A stretch of DNA of 64,000 nt from Neelides folsomi. Taxonomy: Eukaryota; Arthropoda; Collembola; Neelipleona; Neelidae. The stretch spans positions 22,890 through 86,889 of the forward strand of contig JAQGBZ010000272.1 in assembly GCA_034687125.1 (NCBI GenBank), given 5' to 3'. Shown one piece after another: positions 53,701-64,000 of the stretch (positions within the stretch are counted from its first letter, which is position 1; each line of letters starts with the position of its first letter). The position numbers and the translations under genes were made by a program. The notes under the pieces are model-generated. The model was not told the DNA's origin, did no database searches, and saw nothing but the letters and a program-made list of their open reading frames with translations.

Positions 53701-56700
53701 CTTTCAACTCTCCCCGGTCTGTCGGATCCTCCTCCACACACAATCACACTCGATGTAAGAAATTCCCACGAGCATTTCCATTTATAATTTTACACCTCTC
53801 GCTCATTTGAATACAACATGAAACATCCGACTCATAATTGCTTTTCATTACAGAGATATGAAAGATTAGCCAAAGCTCGAACTCCAATCAACTGCTTTAA
53901 CGACAGCGAGATTTGCCAATCTTACAAAAGATTCGTTGGAGAGAATTATATCACTGAAGACGTTTCTAATGGGACAATGGATACTTATCTAATTAATAAG
54001 GTAAAAATCATAACTTCCTCATGTTAACCTTTACCATGTTTTTTAACTTAATTATGCATAAGTTGATTAATCCAGATTTAAGATTAATTTCTTATACTGT
54101 AGTATATTTCTTATTTTTTAATACTTATACAATATTTTTAATATTAGGGAGTTGAAGATCTTGTTCGAGTTAACTTTAAATATATTGTGGGATTTGAAGA
54201 ACGTCTCCTTCAAGTAAACGAAACAACAATGCCCGGTGGAAATAATAATTATACAATGGTTGGATATTTCAATAACCAACCCTTCCACGCTCTTCCTTTA
54301 ACTCTTAACTACATGACCAATGCGATCCTTCAATCTAAAAGTGACTACACTGTTACCATTACAAACCACCCATTTCCATTTGGCGGGTTTGAAACTGTCC
54401 AACTTACTGGTTCAGTTTACACTGTTGGATTCCAAGTTGGGTATAATATCAGTTTGGGGATGGCGTTCCTTGCAGCTTCCTTTGTTGTGTTTCTCATCAG
54501 TGAAAGAGAAACAAAGTCGAAGCATTTGCAATTTGTGTCTGGAATTAAATTCCCGCTATTTTGGCTGGCCAGTTTTGTAGTCGATATGATAAATTACGTA
54601 ATTCCGTGTTTTTTCTTGTTATTGGCTCTCTTCTGCTTCAAGACTGATGAATTTTCTGGATTTTATATGAACATTTATCTTTTTGTCCTTCTTTTAATGT
54701 ATGGATGGGCAATTATTCCATTCATGTATCTTTGGTCGTTTGCATTCACGATCCCAACATCTGGACTTACTAGAATGGCCATTTTCAACATATTTACGGG
54801 TATAATTAATTTAATTAATAATCTTCTGTAAATTCAAAACTCATTAAATATTTCTTGAACTAACACATTTTAAAAATTTAGTAATGTGTGAATTAATTAT
54901 GTATCTAATTAATGTTATTCTCTTATGTATTATTCTATAGGTCTCGCCACAATGTTCACTGTGGTTTTATTGCAAATCCCTGAACTCGGTCTTGGAGCAG
55001 TTGCTGACATGTTAAATAATATATTCCTTATATTTCCTAACTACGCTCTTGGAATGGGAATTGTGTACCTTTCGAGTAATTTCCAGTTGAAGAAGCAATG
55101 TGCCACTTTTGAATTGGAATTCCTTTGTTTGGCTTGGGAAGACAACTTTTGTTGTGAAAAACGTTAGTCCTTAAATCCATCAGCTATTCAGAAACAATTA
55201 CATAAATTATAATACTTATCTGATTAAACTAAGGATAAAGTGAGTAATTTAGTAAAATTATGGCTTAATAGTTAAAGACAACTACCTTGACTGGAATCCT
55301 AATGGCATTGGACGAAATTTGGTTTATTTGGCTGTGACTGGTTTCCTTTCCTTCGTGATTCTCTTTATCGCTGAAGCGTCTGGGGAAATTAAAGGTTTCT
55401 TCAAGTCTAAAAAAGGAGAAGCTTGGATTGATGAAGAACCAAAAGAAGGAGGTATGTACAGTGTATATTAAACATCTTCATTTAAAATACTAATAACTAT
55501 TTAAAAATTTTGTATTGTAATTAATAATTAAGCCCTAACCTGCATGGCTTTTAAAATTAATAAACATGATTGATATGGTTTAAGAAAATGCATTAGAGGA
55601 CAACGACGTAAAGGCTGAAAACGAAAGAATTCGAACTCACTCCCTTGATCAAATTTTCCCAACCGATAATTTAATTCTCAAGTGAGTCAAAGTTCATCAG
55701 CATTTTTTATAATTTTTCTCGGAGATTTTTTATATAATTTTTTGTAAAAACTTGTCAGAGATTTGAGCAAGAGCTATAACAAGTTGTTAGCTGTCGATCG
55801 TCTCTGTTTGGGTGTCAAGAAAGGAGAAACATTTGGACTTCTTGGAGTAAATGGAGCTGGAAAGACAACAACATTCAAAATGCTCACAGGAGATATTCCA
55901 TGTTCATCCGGAGATGCTTACATTGATTCAAAGAGCATAACTTACGCTATCAAAGAAATCCATAAAAACTTGGGATATTGTCCACAATTTGATGCACTCA
56001 TAGGTATCCCAATTGAGAAAGCTATAATTTAATAATGAAAATAATTAATATAATGAATTAAATATTATAGATCAAATGACTGGAAGAGAAACAATCCGCA
56101 TGTATGCACGATTGAGAGGAATTAGCGAATTTCAAATTGATTCATTGGTTGACAAACTTGCAACTAATCTTCTATTTTCAAACCACATTGATAAACTGGT
56201 TGGAGCATACAGGTACTTAATTAAAAATTTTAATAAGTATGATTTACACATTAATACATTTAAACTATTATACAAAGAAGCATCACATCTGAATAATTAA
56301 AATTTCAGAATGATTATAATATTAAATTATATTTTTATTTAAAGTGGAGGAAATAAGCGAAAATTATCAACTGCATTAGCGTTAGTCGGAAATCCTCCAA
56401 TTGTCTTCCTTGATGAACCAACAACTGGAATGGACCCCGTGGCTCGTCGTCATCTTTGGAGTGCAATCAGTATGGTGAGGGAAGCTGGAACGTCAATTGT
56501 CCTCACATCTCATAGTATGGAAGAATGTGAAGCTCTCTGTTCCCGTTTGGCCATTATGGTCAATGGGAAGTTCAGATGTCTTGGGTCTCCGCAACATCTC
56601 AAGAGCAAGTTTGGAGAGGGCTACACGCTTATTGCCCAAATCCCCATTAAAGGATGGGATGATGAGCCTGTGACAAGGGCCAAGCAGGTGAGTTTGACTT

Positions 56701-57246
56701 TGATAACATCGCTCTACATTTTTTGATTATTTTACTGATTAAATTCACGACAATCTTTACATAATGAATACTTTACCTGTATATGAGAATCACTCAAAAC
56801 TTATCTCTATAATTATATATGCCAATACCTTTGTAAATATCTGTATATTATATCTGTATATTATTACAGAGATAAGTACTTTAAGTAATACAGATATTTG
56901 ACAATTGTTGATTCAAACATGTTTATTTAATTATTAGGAGGCCGGGAGAAGAAGAAGTTCAATGAAAATCTCAAAACAACACGCGGTTCTGATGAAGTGG
57001 GAAGTTGAACTTGAGGATTTGAGGAACTTCATAGAGGAATCTTTCCCAGGATGCATCTTGAAAGACATTCACCCTGGATTTGTTCATTACCATGTTGTAA
57101 ACCCAGAAGTGACATGGGGACAAATGTTCGCGACAATGGAAATTGCGAAGGAAAGATTCAATTTAGACGCTTATTCCGTTGGGCAAACGAGTCTTGAACA
57201 AGTTTTCCTTAATTTCACCAAGGCTCAAATTGATTTTGAAAAGTAG
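47761..57246 (+). CDS. ABCA-family full lipid transporter, ABCA3-like (22 exons)
   Basis: Exons: 47761-47819, 49461-49694, 49753-49862, 49948-50117, 50216-50369, 50483-50742, 51048-51158, 51339-51471, 51580-51935, 52011-52266, 52337-52491, 52582-53424, 53659-53754, 53854-54000, 54148-54799, 54941-55162, 55272-55451, 55585-55681, 55759-56003, 56071-56212, 56345-56687, 56938-57246; 5274 nt, 1757 residues (human ABCA3: 1704). ABCA proteins move phospholipids and sterols across membranes using ATP. Layout is TMD1-NBD1-TMD2-NBD2. NBD1: Walker A GHNGAGKT (600-607), signature LSGGM (699-703), Walker B LLDE (D723, E724). NBD2: GVNGAGKT (1441-1448), YSGGN (1540-1544), VFLDEP (D1564, E1565). Extracellular loop 1 is of the short ABCA3 type. 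The C-terminal [13 protein letters not shown] motif is intact. Intron 1 is 1.6 kb; the rest are short. Cargo unknown. Confidence 0.96.
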
Positions 57247-58091
57247 ATCCTTAGTTGAGTAGAATTCAAAATTGTGATTGATGTAAGTAGGTAGAATTTT
57301 CATCGCCTGTCCTTCTAATTTGTAATCTTGTAATTTTTACTAAAAATCTGTGTTTATTCATCAATAATTAATTATTAGTGTAAAATTGTGTATTTGTATA
57401 AGTTATATGTATTAATGGTAAATTAACGAGGGATTTTAACTATTTTGTAAATTGTGTGATATTTTAAGGAAATGAAAATGACAAAAAAGTAGAGGTCTTC
57501 GAGTCATTTTACCTGTATTTCTAGTTTCTAGTAGTTCAATAGGCTTTTAACATTCTACTTGATTCTATTGATATAATTTAATTGTGATTAAACATGCAGA
57601 AGTTTCTTATTTACTCAGATTGCATTAATTGGATTATTAATTTACTTACAAGGTGGACCAGAGTTAAGTATCTTTTTTGAGTTATACCTGTATTTATATT
57701 TGCATGAATGCATGAAATGAATAATTGCACAAATTGATAAAAGTCATTTTATTTGGACACAAACCAGATGATTTAAACTTACCATTTGAATCAGTTCGTA
57801 ATTATATTACAATTAATTACAAGTTTAAAAATATATAAAAATGAATTTATCAAGTTATTTTGCCGATATCGACCAAAATTAAAAACTAACTATTAGGGAA
57901 GATAAATCTTTAATAACTTACAAACATTGTGTCAGATGGGTAAAATTTGAATCATTTGCATGACTAGAGAGAATTTCATGGTTCAATTCCTTCCAAATAT
58001 GGATTCGATTCGATGAGATTTATGTATATTCGAACATTTCTTCCTCGAATAATTTGCGTGAGTAGGAAACTGGCTCCGAATGTGTGTAACT
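57247..58091. other. Shared 3' region between convergent ABCA and P4HA genes
   Basis: 845 bp between two stop codons on opposite strands. AT-rich and without open frames of interest. A TTTATT at 57748 (AATAAA on minus) could end the P4HA transcript. Confidence 0.5.
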
Positions 58092-60995
58092 TCATTTGTC
58101 AGGGTTCAAGGAACATTTGCGAGTGAACATTTGCGAGTTCGCTCTGATCCATTTATTCGCCACTTCGTTATATAAAAAGAGATTAAGTAGATTAATCCTC
58201 GAATGGAAAAGTTTCTCAAGGAATTATTTCCACTCAAAGAGAGTGAATAAGTAGGAGAGGTCGAGGGGAAATATACGTGTACGTAATTGACAATGTTCAA
58301 CTCACCCCATTTATTACCGAAGAGTATGGGACAACCTGGAAGAGAGTAATTTAAGTGAGAAGTGAGGCCATTACATCCCGTAACTATAAATTCTAACCTC
58401 CATGAAGTGACCATGGGTCAGGCTCCCCATTCTCCTTACTATTGAACCAGAAAATTGCAGAGCCTTTGACAGGACGGGATGCGATTCCAAGTCGTGGAAA
58501 TGCCGTCAATCCCCCCCGCTCAACCTCGCTCAGCTGCACCCATAACACAAATAATCAATTATTCCCCAGAGGATTATATTAATTGAAATATCATGCTTCC
58601 AATTTTTCCATAATGGACTTTACATAGAGCATGAACGTCGCCATTCGGTCCCCCAACCCATCAGAATTCCCCGTCTAGACCGAAACAATAAAATTCATAT
58701 ATTTAATCCAACCCTTCACGCCTCATCTCCAATCTGCATTTTAAAAGCACACAATCTGCATTATAAAACCAATCCGAGCACATCAACTCAATAATGCGAA
58801 TATCTCAATTACGTACATCTGCCCGGTTGTACATTTGCAAACTGTCGTAGTGAGGATTATAATGTCCGCCAATTCCATAGGAAGTGATTTGAAGGGTTTC
58901 TGAAGCTCCCGGGAGTTTGAGATTTAACCCGGTGATGGCTTCCATTCTTGGGATTATTTTTGCCAAAATTGGGTCAGTTTGTTCATTAATCCAAGCAGTA
59001 GTTGAGGTTCGCTCTGAGGATGTTTGTATAGGATTACTTGCTTTGTCTCCCTGCACCATTGATCGAATCATGAAAGGAGACGCTTGTCCAAGAATCCTAT
59101 CAATAACGGTGTCTCCAACGACATCGTAGACTTGAACCACTCTCGGCTCACGGTGATGAATCTCCAACTTTAATGGATCTATGAAAAATGCTGGGTTCGT
59201 CCGCTCATACCAGCAATTCAGGTCTTTCAACGTAGACGGTGGCTAAAGTATCAAATAATAAAGTACTTTTTAAAACTCCTATATTATCCTGTCGTAGTGA
59301 ATCTTTCTCAAACCTCCCTATTGTTCATACATTTAATTTACAACCTCCCAACCATATCCCTTCCATGTAACAATTAACATTATGGCCACCAATAAAAATC
59401 TTTATACCAAATTGTAAGTAAACTCTTAATAAAAAACAGCTAATTAGTAGCGGGACTCGATTAATTTACTTTTTTCTACAAAAAATTATTCAAGTTTTCC
59501 AGTTAACCATTTTTCTCAGAACAGGCCCAGTAAATTATAAAAAACCCTTTAGAGTTTTACAAAGAAGAGCGTGTGGATTGTGCACATAAAAAGCTCAACA
59601 CTTTTGTACATACTTTTGTATCTCCAATTAATCAGTATGTTTTTAACCTGTAATATCTCTCCTCGACACAATGCAGCAAAGTTGGTTAAATCGTATAAAC
59701 TATTGTCTTTCATGTAGAGCTGGGGATTGAATGAGTCCAAGGCTCTGACACGATGTTTCGAGTTTAATTCATTCACAGTTAGGTTACTGGAATAGGTAAC
59801 AGGTTCCAGGAACACGTATTTGCTTGTACCATATTTCAGAGCTTTATTATGCTAAGAGGAAACAATATTTATAACATTAATTTAAATTCTTTAAATATAA
59901 TTAAATATATGGTAATTTGAATTTTTCGCTAATTGGATGTCACTCACTGAATGGATTCCTTCTTTAAGTTTCTTAACCACTTCTTGAGGTGTAATGGTAC
60001 TATCTCCTTTAAGGACAAGCTCGTAAGCTCTCTCAAGCCATTGGACAGCTCTAGTATGAATTTCTGCACGGAGGCAATACACTCCCAAATAATAACAGTC
60101 ATCTCCATTCAAACCAGAATTCGTCTCATGTCCCAAAAAATTTCCTTCGCTAAACTAAAAAAAATTAAATGCATTCATAATATTAAATACATTATTTGCC
60201 TCATTATTTGCCCCATTATTTACCCCAATATTGTAATTTATACAATATTTTAATGTAATTTACATTTTATGCAAATTGCAAAAATCACTCACTTCAGAAA
60301 TGTCAACATTGTACGCATCTTGAATTCGTAGAATTCCTTCAGCTGCTCCTTCGACATCTTTATTTTTGGGAAGAATGGAACCCTTGCGAATTTTTTCCAT
60401 AAGACGCAGGAACTCTATAAAGATTCATATCAAAATGAAACAATTGAGAAATAAATAATACATCTGCATTGTTAATTTTGACATTCTGATCATTTGCTCC
60501 CAAGCTGCACCTACTTTTATCGTGATCATCTCGAAGGGTTTTCTCAAAGTTGGGAAGATTTCGCGAAACTCTTTTGACGAGTCGGTAGGTTTTCAAAGGG
60601 TGGGAGGAAACTCGTTCGACCAAACCTTGAACTTCCTCTTCGTCCTTATACACTTTGACTTCTTTCCCTTTATAATCCGGTTCGGATAACAAGATGCTCT
60701 CTTTGTAATCATCCAAATACCTACGCACGCATAGAAGATGATTAGCAATATTTTTCACGCCTGGAGTTATGGATGAAAAATAGCTTCAAGATATGCTAAA
60801 ATTGACTCACCGGTTCACAAGCGCCAGTCTTTCCACTAAAGAATCTGTGTATTCATTCAATGCTGAAATAATTTCTTGTTCAACTTTTGCCAATCTTTGT
60901 AATCCAACTAACGAGGTGTAATAGTCTTCTGAACAAACCACAAAAGAATTGAATCCCCAAATCCAAATCACAAAATGATAAATTCTCAACTCCAT
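58092..60995 (-). CDS. P4HA: Prolyl 4-hydroxylase alpha subunit (10 exons)
   Basis: Exons: 60811-60995, 60515-60720, 60293-60414, 59948-60154, 59648-59851, 58817-59242, 58624-58674, 58398-58533, 58306-58335, 58092-58162; 1638 nt, 545 residues (human P4HA1: 534). ER-lumen enzyme that hydroxylates prolines in collagen-like chains, using Fe(II), 2-oxoglutarate, O2 and ascorbate, in an alpha2beta2 complex with PDI. A signal peptide (about 1-21, WIWGFNSFVVCS) precedes the P4Ha N domain, then a TPR-like region (CYYLGVYCLRAEIHTRAVQW), CRGE, and the 2OG-Fe domain. Iron ligands are His439 and Asp441 (HYNPHYDSL) and His511 (WSLHGG); Lys521 in GNKWV binds 2-oxoglutarate. The spacing matches human H412/D414/H483/K493. 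No C-terminal KDEL, as is normal for this subunit. All catalytic residues are intact. Confidence 0.95.
60190..60227. repeat. Short tandem repeat in P4HA intron
   Basis: Three tandem copies of a 12-13-bp unit resembling CATTATTTGCCCC. Confidence 0.6.
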
Positions 60996-63323
60996 TAGAA
61001 AAAAGGAACCTCAGCCACTTAACCCCAAAGTTCAAAAGTATTTAATGAGTCTTCAAAGTCCTTTTTTGCATTTGTGGTCAAATTGCAATTTGTTTTGTTA
61101 ACTATTCATGGAACCCCACGAGCTTTTTCAAAGTTAACCAATAACTTGTTAAGACTTCAAACAAGAGAAAAAGGATATTGGTAATTCCGAGGCCGTAGAA
61201 GAACTAACGATGATTCGCCCGAGTTGCTTCAACTTTCGTCGCTTTTTCGTTTAATGATAAATCTGAAAAAAATGAACCAATTGTAATTCGAATCAACTAT
61301 GCCATACTAGATCAACATATTTCATATAACGACGAGTTAATTGAGAGTTAAGAGTTTAAATTGGCCATTATATACCCATATAACAGATTATTGCTAAAGT
61401 GTCAGAATACCACTTCATAAATTTGAGCGATTTCTTGTTTTTTTAATAAATCTCCTCCTCCTTCCCAACCTCATCTGTTTAGACAAGTGTTCAATTATAG
61501 ATTCGCCACCACACGTATGAAATCCTCTTTGTTCATAAACCTCTTTTTTCCTATCTACCAGAAAATCTTCAATAATTTGACGTTATGTATAAGGTAATAT
61601 CCAGTATGTACATAATCTGCATGCACAAATCACTGAGATTTCTATGCAAAATATTGAATAATCAAAAAACATATCCGCCTTCAATGGAGATAAATACACA
61701 TGCGGTTAGGTGATACATACTGTATGTACATGAAAATAAGGAAATCATTTAACATCCCTATATGCCAGGGGCTAAACTCGTACTTACTATTCGAGGCAAG
61801 TTAATACGCGTATATGTATATATACCACTTACCACATATCTGTAGTATAGTAATATTGCATAATATATCGGTTATACTAGCCATTTTAATTTGAGGAGCA
61901 AGCTTTCAGAATTCTAAAAAGTTAAGAGCCACATAAGGAGGTGAGGTCCTAACACGTAAAGAATAAGAAGACCAAAAAGTTTGAAGATTCTCATCAAAAT
62001 TTATGTTTGATGGAATGATAAAGTCGTGCTTTGTACATTTTCTATCCTTACTCAAAATGAAGTTCAACTATGAACTTTAAAAAGGTTACAGGGCGCGCAA
62101 TTAAAAGCTTTGAGTGTTTTAATAAGGTAATTAATTAAGAGAGTGTCTCTAATGAGAAATCAATGAAAACTCCCAATACTTTGTACGTAATTTCATATTA
62201 TTTATAATGTGTTTTTAGTGTTAAAAGATTGAACGTGGTCAAAGAACTCGCATTTATGCTTTAGGGCTAGAGTGGATGAATAATTTAGACAAAATCTCTC
62301 ATGGTTCAAATTAAAGGCATTTAACTCCTTGCATGACATGAAGGCGATTAAAGAGCAATCAACATGTCATAACATAAAATATACAATTTTCTAATTTGTT
62401 ATTAGAGGTCTGACATGGCTAATAAGACTAATTATTGTTTTCTTTATCCATTCATTTTTCGAATATAAGAAATTGGTCAAATAAAATTATGTATATGAGT
62501 GTTAATGCCTAATGGGTATATTAACTTCAATATTCAATATACAAATACAGTATGACAAAATACCAGCCAACGGGGTGAATTATATTTTATATGAAGTTGA
62601 ATACAAAGGTAGGGATTAAGACTTTAAATGCTTTGAGCTTTTGTCTGCAAGTGATGAAGCTAACGGTAGGAATTTGTAAGTTTTATACTTAAAAATCTGC
62701 AGATGTACCGAGGAGGGTAAATTATGAATACATGATGTTGGGTGAATCTATGAGGATTCTTCACCCTGTGGTTCTTTTTTTCAAATCATGTGTGGAATTG
62801 CTTCTTCCAAAAACTTTCGAGATTACTGACCCCCAAACTTAAGAGATATAAACAGTTGCATTACAGATTGCATTGGAAGTTAATTTACCTATTTTTTGCG
62901 CATTTCACAAAACAAATTTAGAATATAATGTATACTATTGTAATCGTAATCAGTACTAGATTTAACATAAGGCTCTTTTTTATCCAATTCAATATAATTT
63001 ATGTTCAATAGCTATAATATTCAATTACTTACAATTCTCAAATGAGCGATAAAATTATAGCAATAATATGCGCCAGGTAGTTTGATTAAGCACTTAATTG
63101 TAAAATAAATTCTTACGAATCTCTAAATTTTCCATTAAAGCAATTATATAATTCGTAGAAGGCTTTTTAAAACTATACATTACTTATGAATTCGATACCT
63201 ATACTAGACAGACACTCACATAAGTATATAAATAATTTATAATTAAAAATTGGCTGATATAATAATTAAGAAATTGATGACACAAAAATTATTTCAAAAT
63301 TATTCAAATTAAATTATACTCAC
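60996..63323. other. P4HA 5' leader and probable first intron or intergenic DNA
   Basis: An acceptor (TTTTTTCAG on minus) ends at 61263, so 60996-61262 is probably the 5' leader joined to the coding exon. The next 2 kb is AT-rich with no open frame of note. If the donor at 63323 pairs with this acceptor, 61263-63323 is an intron. Confidence 0.4.
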
Positions 63324-63500
63324 CCATTTGTTGAATTCGATCTGTGATTGTAAGAATTCAAGAGAAGTGAAGGGCAATGATGTAATGAAGTGCGTTTAAT
63401 TTGAAGGAGCCGGCGAAGTGATGTTACCAGACGCTCGACCGACTCATCCCAACTACGAAAGATGAGACTGGGTTTAATCTTTTCCAAGTTCAACCTTCTT
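63324..63500 (-). other. Candidate non-coding first exon of P4HA
   Basis: On the minus strand CAAATGG is followed by GTGAGTATAA, a strong donor, at 63324/63323. The preceding 170 bp is less AT-rich than its surroundings. The upstream limit is a guess. RNA evidence is lacking. Confidence 0.3.
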
Positions 63501-64000
63501 CAACACAAGTTCATGTTGTTGTTATGTTTTGCTTTAGGTCATAAAGGTATTGCATGAAACGGACCTGCTTTTTAACATAAATCCACCTACCATACATTAA
63601 CTACCACCTCGACTATAGCTATTCTTACATCATACACAAACAATTGAGGTAAAACAGGTAATCATTTACACTCAAAAGAAATATTTATTAATAATTTACA
63701 TATTTCGAATGAACACAAAACTATAGATATCTCACTCGGATATGCCTCCTATACTCTTTCATATCTTTATCACACTAGAGTACATCCGATATTGCAACAA
63801 ATATCAAAGAACGCCCTCATTGATTTAAGTCAAAATGATGCTTGTACAGAATGATTCGTTAACGTTTGAACACTATTTATTAATTATTTTATAGCTAAAA
63901 TCAGCATTAATATTCCAATTAGAGATATTTCTTTGCTAATATACCTTTTATGGTTAAAATCAAAATATAGTTTTGTTTAAAATTACAACGGGTAAAAGAA
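63501..64000. other. Right edge, nothing assigned
   Basis: AT-rich sequence with no supported gene or repeat. It may include upstream control sequence of P4HA. Confidence 0.4.

Noticed and set aside
56205..56350. Apparent extra Arg in the second ABC signature (AYRSGG)
   Set aside because: It comes from reading into the intron. Joining 56212 to 56345 makes AG+T, a serine, giving the normal YSGGNKRKL.
58106..58414. 102-codon minus frame over P4HA 3' exons
   Set aside because: It reads through introns. The spliced model restores GNKWVANKW and the correct C-terminus in other frames.
60360..60515. Longer P4HA exon 2 ending at NNADV
   Set aside because: That donor gives the wrong phase for the next exon. 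The donor at 60514 fits phase and family alignment.

Overview
The window is nuclear DNA of an invertebrate animal, most likely an arthropod. It is AT-rich, its genes are split by short GT-AG introns, start codons have no bacterial-type signals, and it carries a decayed mariner-type transposon of a kind common in arthropods. A copepod or related crustacean is my first guess, but the sequence does not prove it. I rebuilt nine multi-exon genes by hand. In every one the exon lengths sum to a multiple of three, the splice phases match across every intron, and the conserved motifs are restored.

Layout. 0-6.3 kb: transposon debris (a short hairpin, a TIR-bounded element at 346-910, and a relic mariner nested in a second inverted-repeat element at 3121-4630) and one doubtful small membrane protein. 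6.3-24.7 kb, minus strand: a luciferase-like/4CL-like acyl-CoA synthetase, translation factor eIF6, the bromodomain AAA ATPase ATAD2, and a class 3 (fatty-aldehyde type) aldehyde dehydrogenase. A dead fragment of the same dehydrogenase lies between the last two. 27.0-57.2 kb, plus strand: acyl-CoA desaturase A, an ELOVL6-type elongase, desaturases B and C, and a full-length ABCA lipid transporter. 58.1-61.0 kb, minus strand: prolyl 4-hydroxylase alpha subunit, tail-to-tail with ABCA. The rest is intergenic, mostly very AT-rich, with a few GC-richer islands that may be regulatory.

How the genes fit together. Seven of the nine genes handle fatty acyl chains: activation to acyl-CoA, delta-9 desaturation (three copies), C16-C18 elongation, fatty aldehyde oxidation and ABCA lipid transport. 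Each family is well known; the tight grouping is the notable point. eIF6 (ribosome biogenesis), ATAD2 (chromatin) and P4HA (collagen hydroxylation) are ordinary neighbours. No prokaryotic features, CRISPR arrays, tRNAs or viral genes were found.
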